DNA of 64,000 bases from Acinetobacter sp. NIPH 298 (GCF_000369505.1 NZ_KB850055.1:1979513-2043512); one strand, 5' to 3'. Positions 1 through 10,557 are shown, counted from the first letter of the stretch. Notes: generated by a model not told the origin, from the sequence alone. Numbers and translations: made by a program.

Positions 1-2
1 TT

Positions 3-98
3 ACTTGGGCTTATGCAGGGATTCAGTTGTATTACGCCTACGCTGCTCTTGAGCGTTCGCAGTTTGTTTCAAATCAATCCTTTGTTCCAGCTCGTTAG
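3..98 (+). CDS. C-terminal fragment of an unidentified protein (5' end outside window)
   Basis: An open frame enters from the left edge and ends with TAG, giving 31 residues rich in Tyr, Ala and aromatic residues, compatible with the last membrane segment and short basic tail of a permease. Codon choice looks coding, but frame 1 is also open here (to the TAA at 142-144), so the frame is not certain. The next gene, an amine oxidase, would fit an upstream transporter for its substrate; that is inference. Confidence 0.35.
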   Translation, partial: TWAYAGIQLYYAYAALERSQFVSNQSFVPAR

Positions 99-156
99 AG
101 AAATGAGATCACAAGAATTTGTTAATTACTGTGTAAATGATTAAAAGGAATATTCA

Positions 157-1521
157 ATGAATCGTACAAATGAACAAGTGAATCTCAGCAATCCTTCATC
201 TCTACCATTTCGTCTTCTTGGAGGATGGATAGAACAACCAAGTGATCTTCAGCCAAAACTTGAAGGTTCATTGACAGCCGACGTGATCGTAGTTGGGGCT
301 GGGTTTGCAGGCCTATCTACAGCACTTGAGCTAACTGCTCGAGGTGCAAAAGTCGTCGTACTTGAGCAAGAGTTTGGTGGTTTCGGTGCGAGTGGTCGTA
401 ATGCTGGATATTTGCTAGGCAGCATGGGTATTGAATTTGAAATGTTTGCTAAGCGTGTCGGTATTGAACATGCGAAAAAATTTGTCAATTTCTATGATGA
501 AGCAGTGTGCTATGTCGAAAGACGAATGATCGAATTAGACATCGATTGTGATTACAACCCTTCTGGTATTATCCGCGCTGCTATTGATGCATCACAAGAA
601 AAATGGCTAAGACGTAGTATGAAGGTTGGTCACGAATTAGGTTCAATAACTCGTTTCGTAGATCAAGATGAGATGCGTGCCCGAGGGATTCCACCAGCGT
701 TTCTGTTTGGGAGTGAGCAACGTGGTGGCACGCTAAATCCTGGTAAATATGTCAGTGGTTTGAGACGTGCTGCGATTCAAGCAGGCGTTAAAATTTATGA
801 AAAAACACCGTTACTTTCATATAGTGAGGGATCAACAATCACCTGTAAAACTGCTCAAGGTAGTGCAACTGCACCCATCATGGTTTTAGCTACAAATGCT
901 TTTACTCCGCAGTTAGGATTACTTCGAGATAAGATTGCACCAATACGAGTCTCAGCCATTGAAACACAGCCATTATCACCTCAGCAATTAGCATCACTAG
1001 GTTGGCATGGTCGAGAAGGTATTATCACGCCGCATCTCACTATGGAAAGCCATCGTTTAACAGCACACAATACAATGGTATTAACCGTGAAAAAGTTAAA
1101 CTACGTCTATGGCTCTAAAACACCTAACATACCAGATGATCACGCATATACTGCTTTAGTACGAACATTACACGAGCGTCATCCTAGCCTACGAGGTCTT
1201 GGGATCAAACAGTGTTGGAGCGGTTATGTGAGTGTTGCATATGACTTTCTTCCTGTAGTCGGTACAACTGGCGCACATCAAAATATCATCTATACAGCTG
1301 GATGTACGGGTCATGGGCTTGCAACTCAATCTATGATGGGTCAACTTCTCGCAGAGAAAATTATGGGAACTGAGAACCCAATTTTGACGGCTTTGTATCA
1401 CAAGACGCCTTCTACACTTCCAGAACCTTTTCAGTGGTGTGCTTTTAAGACTGCATTCACAGCAGCTGGAGTTTATGATCGTCTGACTGACCGTAAAGCG
1501 CTTGCTGCCAATGCAAAGTGA
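157..1521 (+). CDS. FAD-dependent amine/amino-acid oxidase (DAO family, PuuB-like)
   Basis: The 454-residue protein has an N-terminal Rossmann FAD-binding motif VGAGFAG at residues 46-52, followed by a ribose-binding acidic residue (E70) at the end of the second beta strand, and a C-terminal DAO-type segment around SVAYDFLPVVG and TAGCTGHGLA that closes the FAD site. Length and layout match gamma-glutamylputrescine oxidase and related DadA-like enzymes, which oxidise amines or D-amino acids to the oxo compound with ammonia and H2O2 or a reduced carrier. The ATG follows a modest AAAGGAA ribosome binding site. No puuA/puuC/puuD partner is visible in the window, so the substrate is unknown. The gene lies just left of an integrase remnant and ssrA and may belong to an island or to its chromosomal flank. 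Confidence 0.75.
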   Translation: MNRTNEQVNLSNPSSLPFRLLGGWIEQPSDLQPKLEGSLTADVIVVGAGFAGLSTALELTARGAKVVVLEQEFGGFGASGRNAGYLLGSMGIEFEMFAKRVGIEHAKKFVNFYDEAVCYVERRMIELDIDCDYNPSGIIRAAIDASQEKWLRRSMKVGHELGSITRFVDQDEMRARGIPPAFLFGSEQRGGTLNPGKYVSGLRRAAIQAGVKIYEKTPLLSYSEGSTITCKTAQGSATAPIMVLATNAFTPQLGLLRDKIAPIRVSAIETQPLSPQQLASLGWHGREGIITPHLTMESHRLTAHNTMVLTVKKLNYVYGSKTPNIPDDHAYTALVRTLHERHPSLRGLGIKQCWSGYVSVAYDFLPVVGTTGAHQNIIYTAGCTGHGLATQSMMGQLLAEKIMGTENPILTALYHKTPSTLPEPFQWCAFKTAFTAAGVYDRLTDRKALAANAK

Positions 1522-1587
1522 GTTACATAAATAGTTCAGCTTCTTAATGATGGCTTATTCGTTTTAGTGCGAACCACATAAAGACTC

Positions 1588-1622
1588 ATTAGCTTCATTC
1601 ATAACAATTGAGTGAAGCTAAT
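1588..1622. repeat. Perfect 10-bp inverted repeat at the broken end of the integrase remnant
   Basis: ATTAGCTTCA (1588-1597) and TGAAGCTAAT (1613-1622) are perfect complements around a 15-base loop. The element sits where similarity to integrases stops. It could be a weak terminator for either side or the scar of the deletion; no T-run follows on either strand. Confidence 0.5.
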
Positions 1623-1813
1623 AAAAACATAAAACTCATATCAGGATATGGACCAAGTGACTCTGACTTACACTCACCAAGAACAGTAAAGCGTATGTTC
1701 CAGTATTTTTGTCCTGATGGCGTTACGAGAAGTGATAGACCGTTCTCATCCGAAAGACGATATCGTTTTTCTTTTGGCTGTGCTTTTCTGCATTCTGTAT
1801 CAGTAAGCTTCAT
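1595..1813 (-). pseudogene. Truncated tyrosine-type phage integrase (DUF4102 arm-binding N-terminus only)
   Basis: The first about 60 residues read like the N-terminal arm-DNA-binding domain (DUF4102) of P4-like integrases: start MKLTDTECRKAQPKEK, then SDENGLSLLV, GQKYWNIRF and SLGPYPDMS. After that the frame runs into about 12 unrelated residues and a stop at 1595. Full integrases are about 400 residues, so the core-binding and catalytic domains (R-H-R-Y) are missing. The start codon is about 180 bases from the 3' end of ssrA, which is the usual place for an integrase that used the tmRNA gene as attachment site. I infer a decayed genomic island; the deletion end point is near 1630. Confidence 0.7.
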
Positions 1814-1996
1814 CTGTATTTACCCTTTATCTAGACTAAAATAATTGGGTAAATTTTCCCAATAATTACCCACAGAAGGCAAAAATAAGGTCAAATCAAG
1901 TCAGATGATATCGGACAAACAGGCAAATAAAAAAGCCTTTAAGCATTGAACTTAAAGGCTTTTTTATATCGGATCGAACAATCCCGAATAATATTT
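1814..1996. other. Gap between integrase remnant and ssrA
   Basis: Holds the likely promoter region of the integrase remnant, including the inverted repeat TTGGG/CCCAA near 1845-1862, and the terminator hairpin listed separately. A second copy of the ssrA 3' end, which would mark the other attachment site, was not seen here. Confidence 0.4.
1934..1966. terminator. Rho-independent terminator downstream of ssrA
   Basis: AGCCTTTAAG (1934-1943), loop CATTGAA, CTTAAAGGCT (1951-1960), with A-run before and T-run after, so it can act on both strands. It lies about 30 bases past the tmRNA CCA end. Confidence 0.85.
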
Positions 1997-2355
1997 TGGT
2001 GGAGGTGGCGGGAGTTGAACCCGCGTCCGCCAGCACTACACTCGAGAATACTACATGCTTAGATATCGTCTACTATTTTAACTCTTTGTGACCCGACGAA
2101 CAGGGTACAAATCGCGATCCTCTTAGTTTGGTATAAAGCCCCGAGGCTTGGCTCTATACGGACTTGTGTGCGTGCGCTACAGTCGGGTTCACTAACCACA
2201 AGTATTCAGTGAAGCGGACAAGCTGCCCTTAGGCAGCTAGAGCGTAAGTTTCGTCGTTTGCGACTAAAAAATGCAAATTTGATTTACGAGAGAAAATGCG
2301 CTCTCGGCATGCATCTATAAGTTTCATCACCAGCGTCGAAGCCAGAAACACCCCC
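1997..2355 (-). ncRNA. ssrA: tmRNA (transfer-messenger RNA)
   Basis: Read on the minus strand, the 5' end GGGGGTGTTTCTGGCTTCGA (from 2355) and the 3' end ending in CCACCA (at 1997) pair as a 7-bp acceptor stem with one G-U pair. The T-arm GGTTCAACTCCCGCC is intact. The tag reading frame, 2261 down to 2229, codes for ANDETYALAA followed by TAA, which is the Acinetobacter-type tag. The RNA rescues ribosomes stalled on broken messages together with SmpB and marks the nascent chains for proteolysis. Length is about 359 bases, as expected. Confidence 0.97.
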
Positions 2356-2474
2356 TAAGTACAGCAACATCATAGCATAACTAAAATAAAATACTGCGCA
2401 TTTTATCAACAGTCCGCCATTGATGGGCATATTTATATAATTGAGTAGCTTTTGTTTTTTTCAAGGCCCGCATA

Positions 2475-2506
2475 AAAAAAGCTGCCAAAAATGACAGCTT
2501 TTTTAA
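2475..2506. terminator. Terminator after ggt
   Basis: AAAAAAGCTG-C-C / G-A-CAGCTTTTTT hairpin between the ggt stop codon and ssrA, with A and T runs on the two sides, usable in both directions. Confidence 0.75.
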
Positions 2507-2513
2507 GTTTAGT

Positions 2514-4508
2514 CTACAAAGCGCCATTACCTAAAATAATGCCTTCACGGCGTGGATCTGCTCCACCAGCATATTTGCTTTGCTTATCAATTTTGACTTT
2601 CATAATCGTTGAAATACCACTCGTTTGCGCAGTATTAGCAACACTATGCCCTTTTGCTTTTAAACCTTCCATCAGTTCAATCAAAGAAAGCTGGTCATTC
2701 GAGCTGTCAATATTGGTATTTGGACTATTGGTTGCACCAAAGTTCAACAGAGAAGTTGCTTGCTGAGCATTTAAGTTCCAGTCCAGCGCAGCAACCAAAG
2801 TTTTAACCACATATTGAATGATGGTTCCGCCCCCAGGTGAGCCAGTTGCCATATAAAACTCATCTGGCGTGCTGCCCTTAAAGACCAAAGTAGGTGCCAT
2901 CGTACTACGAGGACGTTTGCCACCTTCCACACGGTTGGCAACCAGTGCCCCTGTGCTGTCATAAGGATTGGCACTAAAGTCAGTCAACTGATTCGACAGT
3001 AAGAAACCATCCACCATGTGAAAAGACCCCATACTCGATTCAACAGTCGATGTCATTGAAACCACATTGCCATAAGCATCCACAATCGTGAACTGAGTTG
3101 TACCATGCTCAACAGTGCTATCGACACCAAAAGCTGAATTGAAATCACCTGCCTGTGCCACCCCCATACTCTGGCTTGGGTTAATCAATGCGGCACGTTG
3201 TTTTAAGTAGTTTTTATCAAGCAAACTAGCAATACCACGTGCAGGTAAAGGCACAAAGTCAGTGTCTGCTACATATTTGTCACGGTCGGCATAAGCCAAA
3301 CGCTCTGCCTCAGACACCAAATGCACACCCATTACATTTGGTACTCCACCTTCATTTTCTGGGTTTTTAGGTGGGTATTGGGCCATATCAAAGCTTTCTA
3401 AAATACCCAGCGTTTGAGCAACAGCTATACCCCCCGAAGATGGAGGTGGCATCGTACAAATGTAGTAACGGTCACGATAGGTCGTACAAACGGGATTGCG
3501 TTTTTTAACTTGATAATCGGATAAATCCTGCAAAGTCATCAAGCTTGGTGTCATTGGTGTACGCGCTGGATCATCTCCCACCATCTGCCCAGCCTTTTCA
3601 ACGATATTTCTAGCAATCGGACCACTATACATTGCCCCAGCCCCTTGCTTTGCAAGTGCTTCAAGCGTTTTTGCATAGTCCTGATTGGTCATGCTTTCAC
3701 CTACTTTTCTAGGTGTACCATCAGGATAAAAATAGGTCTTCATCGCATTTGCATCAAGCGCTAGATTGCTGGCATTACTTTCAATAGCATTGGCCAAACG
3801 CCCCGGAATACGAAAGCCATGGTCAGCCAAATGAATCGCTTCATCAAAAAGCTGGTTCCATTTAAGTTTGCCATGTTCTTGCTGAGCCTGCTCCAACAAA
3901 CGCATGACGCCCGGCACGCCTATAGAGCGTCCACTACGACGAGCACTTGGTACAGGTGCAGGTGAATTTGGATCATCTATATTTTGGCGAATTAAATAAT
4001 ATTCATTGGCTGCGGCAGGTGCTGTTTCCCGCCCATCATAGGCGGTTACGGTTTTGGTCTTGGCATCGTAGTACATCATAAAACCACTACCAGCAATGGT
4101 ACTTGATTGTGGCTCAACTAAACCCAGTACAGCTTGTACGGCAACAGCAGCATCAACTGCACTGCCGCCAGCTTTTAAAATATCACAGCCTGCTTTTACC
4201 GCGAGTGGGGTATTTGCCACCACCATATATTTATCTGCATATTTTACGGTATGACCTAACTTATAACCCGATGCAGCTTCAGGAGCTGAAGGGTCACCAT
4301 TTTGGTTAGATCCAACCACGACACTTGAACCATCTTGCGCCAATTTGCTACAACTGCTCGGGTCATTATCTACAATTAAATTCGACTGCGGTGGCTGACC
4401 AATATTTGAATCATCTTTGGACTGATCTGATGAGGAATCACTTCCACACCCTTGTAATAAACCGACTGCTAATAAGCTACTGAAAAGAAATGTATATCTT
4501 TTATTCAC
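2514..4508 (-). CDS. ggt: Gamma-glutamyltransferase, predicted lipoprotein
   Basis: A 664-residue gamma-glutamyltranspeptidase precursor. It would cleave gamma-glutamyl bonds of glutathione and related peptides and transfer the glutamyl group to water or amino acids, in the periplasm or at the outer membrane. The start is GTG behind a GGAGTG site. The signal peptide ends in a lipobox LLQGC (C21), followed by a Ser/Asp-rich linker, so this copy is predicted to be lipid-anchored, whereas the E. coli enzyme is soluble. Large-subunit motifs include GGSAVDAAVAVQ and MPPPSSGGIA. The autoprocessing and nucleophile Thr is T470 in HGTTQFTIVD, and the oxyanion motif GSPGGG follows in the small subunit. 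All key residues are present, so the gene looks functional. Confidence 0.92.
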   Translation of the reverse strand: MNKRYTFLFSSLLAVGLLQGCGSDSSSDQSKDDSNIGQPPQSNLIVDNDPSSCSKLAQDGSSVVVGSNQNGDPSAPEAASGYKLGHTVKYADKYMVVANTPLAVKAGCDILKAGGSAVDAAVAVQAVLGLVEPQSSTIAGSGFMMYYDAKTKTVTAYDGRETAPAAANEYYLIRQNIDDPNSPAPVPSARRSGRSIGVPGVMRLLEQAQQEHGKLKWNQLFDEAIHLADHGFRIPGRLANAIESNASNLALDANAMKTYFYPDGTPRKVGESMTNQDYAKTLEALAKQGAGAMYSGPIARNIVEKAGQMVGDDPARTPMTPSLMTLQDLSDYQVKKRNPVCTTYRDRYYICTMPPPSSGGIAVAQTLGILESFDMAQYPPKNPENEGGVPNVMGVHLVSEAERLAYADRDKYVADTDFVPLPARGIASLLDKNYLKQRAALINPSQSMGVAQAGDFNSAFGVDSTVEHGTTQFTIVDAYGNVVSMTSTVESSMGSFHMVDGFLLSNQLTDFSANPYDSTGALVANRVEGGKRPRSTMAPTLVFKGSTPDEFYMATGSPGGGTIIQYVVKTLVAALDWNLNAQQATSLLNFGATNSPNTNIDSSNDQLSLIELMEGLKAKGHSVANTAQTSGISTIMKVKIDKQSKYAGGADPRREGIILGNGAL

Positions 4509-4809
4509 GTGATCACTCCACTATTTATACCTACCTATCCATGCAATTGCTATGCAAGCTTCTTTATTCTCAGGTATTGAGATTTTTTAATATTTGATAA
4601 AATTAAGGTTTTAATAATATTGAATGAGTTAGGTTTATTCCCAGTACCTAATAATATTCCTCCTTGTTTTATCTAGCTTAATTTTTAACTGATCTGCCCG
4701 ATTCTAGCATGCCGTATTTTGATAAATACAAACATAATCTGCCATTTCCAAACTCAACCAGTATTTAAAAAACAAGCCCAAAACCATCATCTAAAAGTGT
4801 TTTTTATGA
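4509..4809. other. Intergenic region between emrB end and ggt start
   Basis: AT-rich, 301 bases. It must contain the ggt promoter (read leftward). A weak hairpin around AAAAACA/TGTTTTT near 4770-4804 could end the emrAB transcript. No open frame, repeat or RNA gene was recognised. Confidence 0.3.
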
Positions 4810-6336
4810 TTAGTGAGAAGGCATACCATCCACGCTACCTTTCGGTTTAGGGCTCATCCAAATCAGGATACTGGCAAATACAAACACCATCGCCATAATC
4901 ATAAAGAAATGATTAGCCGAAATCGTAATGGCTTCTTTGTCCACTAAATTCGCGATCAAACCTAAGGTCGCATCCGAAGAAAATCCATTTTGGATTAACG
5001 CATTCTGTACTTCTTGTGGATGTAAGCCATTGACCATTTCACTTCGTGCCACTTTGGCGTGATCATCCCAGATCGTGACCGCAATTGAAGCACCTATTGC
5101 TCCAGCCATCGTCCTCAAGAAATTCATTAACCCTGCGGCAGACGCCATCTCTTGTGGCAATACTGAACCCATCGCAATATTGGACAGTGGAATAAAAAAG
5201 AAAGGGACTGCAAAGCCTTGCAAAATTTGTGGCCAAGCCAATGCCATAAAATCAGCATCCGTGACCCAAAATGCCCGCATCATCGTTACCACGCCAAGTA
5301 AAGCCAAACCAAAACTGGCTAATGCTCGCGGGTCGTATTTAGTGGAAAGTTTTGCCACAATCGGTGACATGGTCAAACTACCAAAACCCATGGTTGCCGT
5401 GAGATACCCAGCCCATGTTGCGGTATAACCCAAGTTGATTTGCAGCCATTGCGGGATTAAAACAATACTGCCAAAGAATGATCCAAAACCAAAAGCCAAA
5501 GCAAGTACTGAAATGCTAAAACCACGATGTCGGAACACGTATAAATTCACCACAGGATACTTTTCCGTAAGCTCCCAAATCATAAATACAATAAAGCCGA
5601 TGATAGCGACCAAAGCGAGCATAATGATACTGCTGCTATTAAACCAATCTCTTTCGTGACCCAAATCGAGCATCAATTGCAGCGCACCAATCCATAGCAC
5701 CAGCAAACCAAGACCAATCGCATCTATACGCAATTTTTCAGTTTTGGTTTCAGCCACAGATAACAACCGCACCGCAGCTAAAGCACAAAAAATCCCCACG
5801 GGAATATTGATAAAGAAAATCCAGTGCCACGACAAATTATCACTAATCAAACCACCCAAAATGGGTCCAAGGATCGGTCCAATGACAGTGGTCATTGCCC
5901 ATAGTCCCATTGCTTGTGCGTGTTTTTCAGGTGGGAAAATGCGCATCAATAATGTTTGGCTCAATGGCATGAGTGGTCCACCACACAATCCTTGACCAAT
6001 ACGAAAAAACACCAGCATTTCCAATGAAGTCGCTAAACCACACAGGAATGAAAAAATCGTAAAACCAATCAGCCCAAACACAAACACTCGAACTGTTCCA
6101 AAACGTCCAGCCAGCCAACCTGTGAGTGGTACACAAATCGCTTCAGCAACGGCGTAGGAGGTAATCACCCATGTGCCTTGTGAACTGGAAACAGCTAAGT
6201 TCCCCGTAATATGTGGCACTGAAACATTGGCAATGGTGGTATCGAGTACCACCATAAAATTTGAGAGTGCGATGACAAAAGCAGCAAGCAGTAATCGCCC
6301 ACCACTCAGTTCAGCGAAAGGATTCTGAGTTTTCAT
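4810..6336 (-). CDS. emrB: DHA2-family MFS drug exporter, EmrB type
   Basis: A 508-residue inner-membrane protein with about 14 hydrophobic segments, typical of the DHA2 branch of the major facilitator superfamily. Recognisable signatures are LDTTIANVSVPHI in the first helix, GWLAGRFG between helices 2 and 3, RIGQGLCGGPLMPLS in helix 4 and GPILGPILGG in helix 5. EmrB proteins drive proton-coupled export of hydrophobic drugs or fatty acids through a tripartite complex with an EmrA adaptor and an outer-membrane channel. The upstream emrA gene ends 5 bases before this start, so the two form an operon. No local TolC or MarR-type regulator gene is present. Confidence 0.9.
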   Translation of the reverse strand: MKTQNPFAELSGGRLLLAAFVIALSNFMVVLDTTIANVSVPHITGNLAVSSSQGTWVITSYAVAEAICVPLTGWLAGRFGTVRVFVFGLIGFTIFSFLCGLATSLEMLVFFRIGQGLCGGPLMPLSQTLLMRIFPPEKHAQAMGLWAMTTVIGPILGPILGGLISDNLSWHWIFFINIPVGIFCALAAVRLLSVAETKTEKLRIDAIGLGLLVLWIGALQLMLDLGHERDWFNSSSIIMLALVAIIGFIVFMIWELTEKYPVVNLYVFRHRGFSISVLALAFGFGSFFGSIVLIPQWLQINLGYTATWAGYLTATMGFGSLTMSPIVAKLSTKYDPRALASFGLALLGVVTMMRAFWVTDADFMALAWPQILQGFAVPFFFIPLSNIAMGSVLPQEMASAAGLMNFLRTMAGAIGASIAVTIWDDHAKVARSEMVNGLHPQEVQNALIQNGFSSDATLGLIANLVDKEAITISANHFFMIMAMVFVFASILIWMSPKPKGSVDGMPSH

Positions 6337-6341
6337 AGCAA

Positions 6342-7490
6342 TTACTTCGATGCGAGATCAATATTCACTTGCATCGACAGCCCAACCCGCAGTGGATGCT
6401 CTGCAAGTTCTTTAGGATCAAGCGTAATTCGCACAGGTAAACGCTGTACCACCTTGATCCAATTCCCTGTCGCATTCTGAGCGGGAATCAAAGCAAATGC
6501 TGAACCTGTACCTCCAGAGAAACCTTGTACTACACCGTGATATACCACGTCATCGCCATAGAGATCAGCGCTTAAAGTGACTTTTTGCTCTGTTTTTACT
6601 TTAGCGAGTTGGCTTTCTTTAAAATTGGCGTCGACATATAACGCAGAAATTGGAACAACCGACATCATCACTGTACCTGGTGCAACACGTTGTCCAATTT
6701 GAATATTACGGCGTGCCACTACACCATCAACAGGTGCACGAATCACGGTACGCTCCAAATCCAGTGTTGCTTGATCGAGGTGTGCTTTTGCCACTAAAAC
6801 GTCAGGCGTTGAAGCTTCATTGACACCCTGAATCAATGCTTCATTGGCCGCGAGCGTACTTTCAGCAGCTTTACGGCTTGAGGTTGCTTGAGCTAAACCC
6901 GCCTGAGCTAAATCCAAACTGGCTTTAGCCGTAGAAACGGCACTTTGTGCTTTGCTGAGTTCTTCTTTGGATATCGCCCCTGAAACAGCAAGCTCATTAC
7001 GTCGTTTCAGTTCCAATACAGCACGATCAAAATCCGCTTGAGCTTTATTGACTTGGGCTTGGGCACTGATAATTTCATCATTGTGTACCCCAACTTGAGA
7101 GTTCAAAGAACTACTGTTGGCTTGGCTTTGTTTATATTGACGTTGTGCTTTTGCAAGCTCGGCTTGCGCCTGAGCCAATTGAATCTTGGCGTCACGTTCA
7201 TCAATCCGAACCAACACATCACCCTGTTTCACTTGTTGGGTATCTTTCACCAATACTTCAGCCACTTGCCCACTGACCATTGAAGTAATCTGTGCAGTTT
7301 CTGCGCCGACATAAGCATTATCTGTGCTGACGGAATGATTGAAAAATAGCGCCCAAATCGCATACAAAATTGCGGCAAGAATCAGAATGAGCGCAAAAAA
7401 TCCAAGAAACTTTTTACGTTTTGCTTTCATCGCACCATCTGATGCCGAGTCTGAAACCATATTCTGTGAATTTGCTGGGGCGTCAGTCAT
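6342..7490 (-). CDS. emrA: HlyD-family membrane fusion protein, EmrA type
   Basis: A 382-residue periplasmic adaptor. It has a cytoplasmic N-terminus, one membrane anchor at about residues 29-52, a barrel-sandwich (lipoyl-like) half near SGQVAEVLVKDTQQVKQGD, a long Ala/Gln-rich alpha-helical hairpin at about residues 105-225, the second lipoyl half at VIRAPVDGVVARRNIQIGQ, and a beta-barrel end. It links EmrB to an outer-membrane factor. It is the first gene of the emrAB pair; the following 250-base gap upstream probably holds the promoter. Confidence 0.9.
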   Translation of the reverse strand: MTDAPANSQNMVSDSASDGAMKAKRKKFLGFFALILILAAILYAIWALFFNHSVSTDNAYVGAETAQITSMVSGQVAEVLVKDTQQVKQGDVLVRIDERDAKIQLAQAQAELAKAQRQYKQSQANSSSLNSQVGVHNDEIISAQAQVNKAQADFDRAVLELKRRNELAVSGAISKEELSKAQSAVSTAKASLDLAQAGLAQATSSRKAAESTLAANEALIQGVNEASTPDVLVAKAHLDQATLDLERTVIRAPVDGVVARRNIQIGQRVAPGTVMMSVVPISALYVDANFKESQLAKVKTEQKVTLSADLYGDDVVYHGVVQGFSGGTGSAFALIPAQNATGNWIKVVQRLPVRITLDPKELAEHPLRVGLSMQVNIDLASK

Positions 7491-7704
7491 AGGTTATTCC
7501 TGAAAATTAAAACGACTTTTTAACTTTTGGTTTAATCAGCCGACCAGCTTAATTTTGAATACTTAACGGAATATTAAAATTTAAAAGCTAAAAACAAACA
7601 AAGGGCTATAATTATTCTGACCATCCGAATCGCTATACCTAAAAAACAAGATTCATCAGGCTTATGTTTATGATTATTTTTTGATATGGATTATAAAAAT
7701 AAAA

Positions 7705-7724
7705 AAAGCGTCCAAAGACGCTTT
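7705..7724 (-). terminator. Terminator of the thioesterase gene
   Basis: Stem AAAGCGTC (7705-7712), loop CAAA, GACGCTTT (7717-7724); on the minus strand it is followed by a T-run, about 17 bases past the stop codon of the thioesterase gene. Confidence 0.85.
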
Positions 7725-7740
7725 AGTATTCAGGAGATGA

Positions 7741-8238
7741 CTAAAATGCATAAGATGCAATTGCGGTTGCAATCGGCTTATCTTCATCATTGACCATGGT
7801 CATACGCATGGTACAACCCTTGCGCCCTAAACGTAATGTTTCTGCACGTGCGATGAAGAACTTACCTCGACCCGGTGCTAAATAATCAACACGCATATCG
7901 ACCGTCGCTAAGCGAGAGACTTTTTTAATGGTATCTGGTAAATCTTCAGGGTTTGCACGACGATAAAGTTGTTCCATCGCCACCACGCCACCAATACTAT
8001 CCAGCATTGTTGCAGCAACACCACCATGCAAAATTTGGAAAGCGACATTACCAATCAGTTCAGATTGCATGTCGATATAACCCTCGATTTGATCATCCAC
8101 CACTCGCATGACCATGCCACAGTGCTTAAAAAATGGTGAAGAATTAAATGCTTTACAAAGCTGTTTTAATACCACGCCATGATCGGCTTTAGCACCTAAC
8201 TGAATATTACCTGTCCAGTTTTTCTTTACATCATTCAT
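7741..8238 (-). CDS. PaaI-type hotdog-fold thioesterase
   Basis: 165 residues with the single hotdog domain of the PaaI/YiiD-like thioesterases. The typical helix motif LHGGVAATMLDSIGG holds H71 and D80, where PaaI enzymes place the residues that activate water for thioester hydrolysis. The likely role is hydrolysis of an acyl-CoA of unknown chain. It is a single-gene unit with its own terminator and reads away from the divergent hemB. Confidence 0.8.
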   Translation of the reverse strand: MNDVKKNWTGNIQLGAKADHGVVLKQLCKAFNSSPFFKHCGMVMRVVDDQIEGYIDMQSELIGNVAFQILHGGVAATMLDSIGGVVAMEQLYRRANPEDLPDTIKKVSRLATVDMRVDYLAPGRGKFFIARAETLRLGRKGCTMRMTMVNDEDKPIATAIASYAF

Positions 8239-8354
8239 ACGCTGTCTAAATCCAAAGGAACGATAAACATCCCATTATTTTGTACAAATCTAAAATTATG
8301 GGGCTACAATAGCGAGGATATTTAATTGACCTAAGCCGCTAAGTTCTCCCCTAG

Positions 8355-9425
<1,071 letters not shown>

Positions 9426-9435
9426 AACTCCACTT

Positions 9436-10557
9436 ATGCATATTGCCATCATTGGTGCAGGGATTAGCGGCTTAATGACTGCACTTGAGCTTGCTGAACA
9501 AGGCTGCTCAGTCGATATTTTTGATCAACAACAAGCTGGTCAAGCCGCTTCGTGGGCGGGTGGCGGTATCCTCTCCCCGATGTACCCTTGGCGATATGCG
9601 CCTGAAGTGAATCAACTCGCCAAATATGGCAAATCCCTATATCAAAGGTGGAATGAAAAACTATACCCTATCACAGGCATTGATTTTCAAATTCACGATA
9701 CAGGTATGCTGATTTTTGATAAGGGTGACTTCCAAGTAGGCTTGGAATATGCTGAAAAATATCATGAGCCGATGCAACGTTGTGAATACTTAACAGGCGA
9801 TGACATCCAACAGGTAAATCAGCATATCTCTGCGGACTTCGAACAAGCAATCTATTTCCCAGAGCTTTCAAATGTCCGCAATCCTCGTTTACTCCAATCA
9901 CTGATCAGCTATTTAAAACAACACCCTTCAGTCCGTTTTTTTGAATACTGCCCGATTGAAAAACTCATTATTAAAAATAAAAAAGTGCATGGCTTACAGG
10001 CGGAAGATGGGCAACAATATTTTGCCGATCAAGTGGTACTCGCGTCTGGTGCATGGAGTCAACACTGGGTTGAACAAATACAACGAAACATTCCTGTTCA
10101 TCCCGTTCAAGGTCAGATGCTACTGTTTAAAACCCCTGAGAACTGGCTCCCCACCATGTGTATGAATCGTGTGATGTATCTGATTCCACGTCAAGATGGT
10201 CATATCGTTTGTGGTTCGAGTATGTCGGAGTGTGGATTTAGCACTACCGTTGATCAACAAACCCAGCACAACATTTTAACGGCTTGTTTGGAGATGATTC
10301 CTGAGTTGGAACAGTTCCCGATTGTGAAACGTTGGGCAGGCTTACGCCCTAGTTCGCCACACGGTATTCCTTATATTGGTGCAATGCCTGAAATAGAAAA
10401 TCTATGGGCAAACTTTGGACATTTCCGTAATGGGCTATGTATGGGTGCTGGATCGGCTCAACTTCTACGCCAGTTGATATTAGGACAAGAAACTTTTGTC
10501 AATCCAACAGCTTATTCACCTCAACGATTGCAGCGCTTGGCCTTAGTCACGCCTTAG
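9436..10557 (+). CDS. thiO: Glycine oxidase ThiO (FAD-dependent)
   Basis: 373 residues, DAO family. The FAD Rossmann motif IIGAGISGLMTALELAEQG opens the protein (residues 5-23), the region AASWAGGGILSPMYPWR is typical of ThiO, and the end GLRPSSPHGIPYIG plus FGHFRNG completes the FAD and substrate site. ThiO oxidises glycine to the imine that supplies the thiazole ring of thiamine. It lies 10 bases after hemB on the same strand. The last 15 bases overlap the convergent epimerase gene. Confidence 0.88.
   Translation: MHIAIIGAGISGLMTALELAEQGCSVDIFDQQQAGQAASWAGGGILSPMYPWRYAPEVNQLAKYGKSLYQRWNEKLYPITGIDFQIHDTGMLIFDKGDFQVGLEYAEKYHEPMQRCEYLTGDDIQQVNQHISADFEQAIYFPELSNVRNPRLLQSLISYLKQHPSVRFFEYCPIEKLIIKNKKVHGLQAEDGQQYFADQVVLASGAWSQHWVEQIQRNIPVHPVQGQMLLFKTPENWLPTMCMNRVMYLIPRQDGHIVCGSSMSECGFSTTVDQQTQHNILTACLEMIPELEQFPIVKRWAGLRPSSPHGIPYIGAMPEIENLWANFGHFRNGLCMGAGSAQLLRQLILGQETFVNPTAYSPQRLQRLALVTP

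Noticed and set aside
1..144. Frame-1 open stretch at the left edge ending at TAA 142-144
   Set aside because: The competing frame 3 has more natural codon use and a plausible membrane-protein tail; only the latter is listed, at low confidence.
1608..1844. 78-codon plus-strand frame over the integrase remnant
   Set aside because: It is the reverse of the integrase-like frame, which shows clear DUF4102 motifs; this one shows none.
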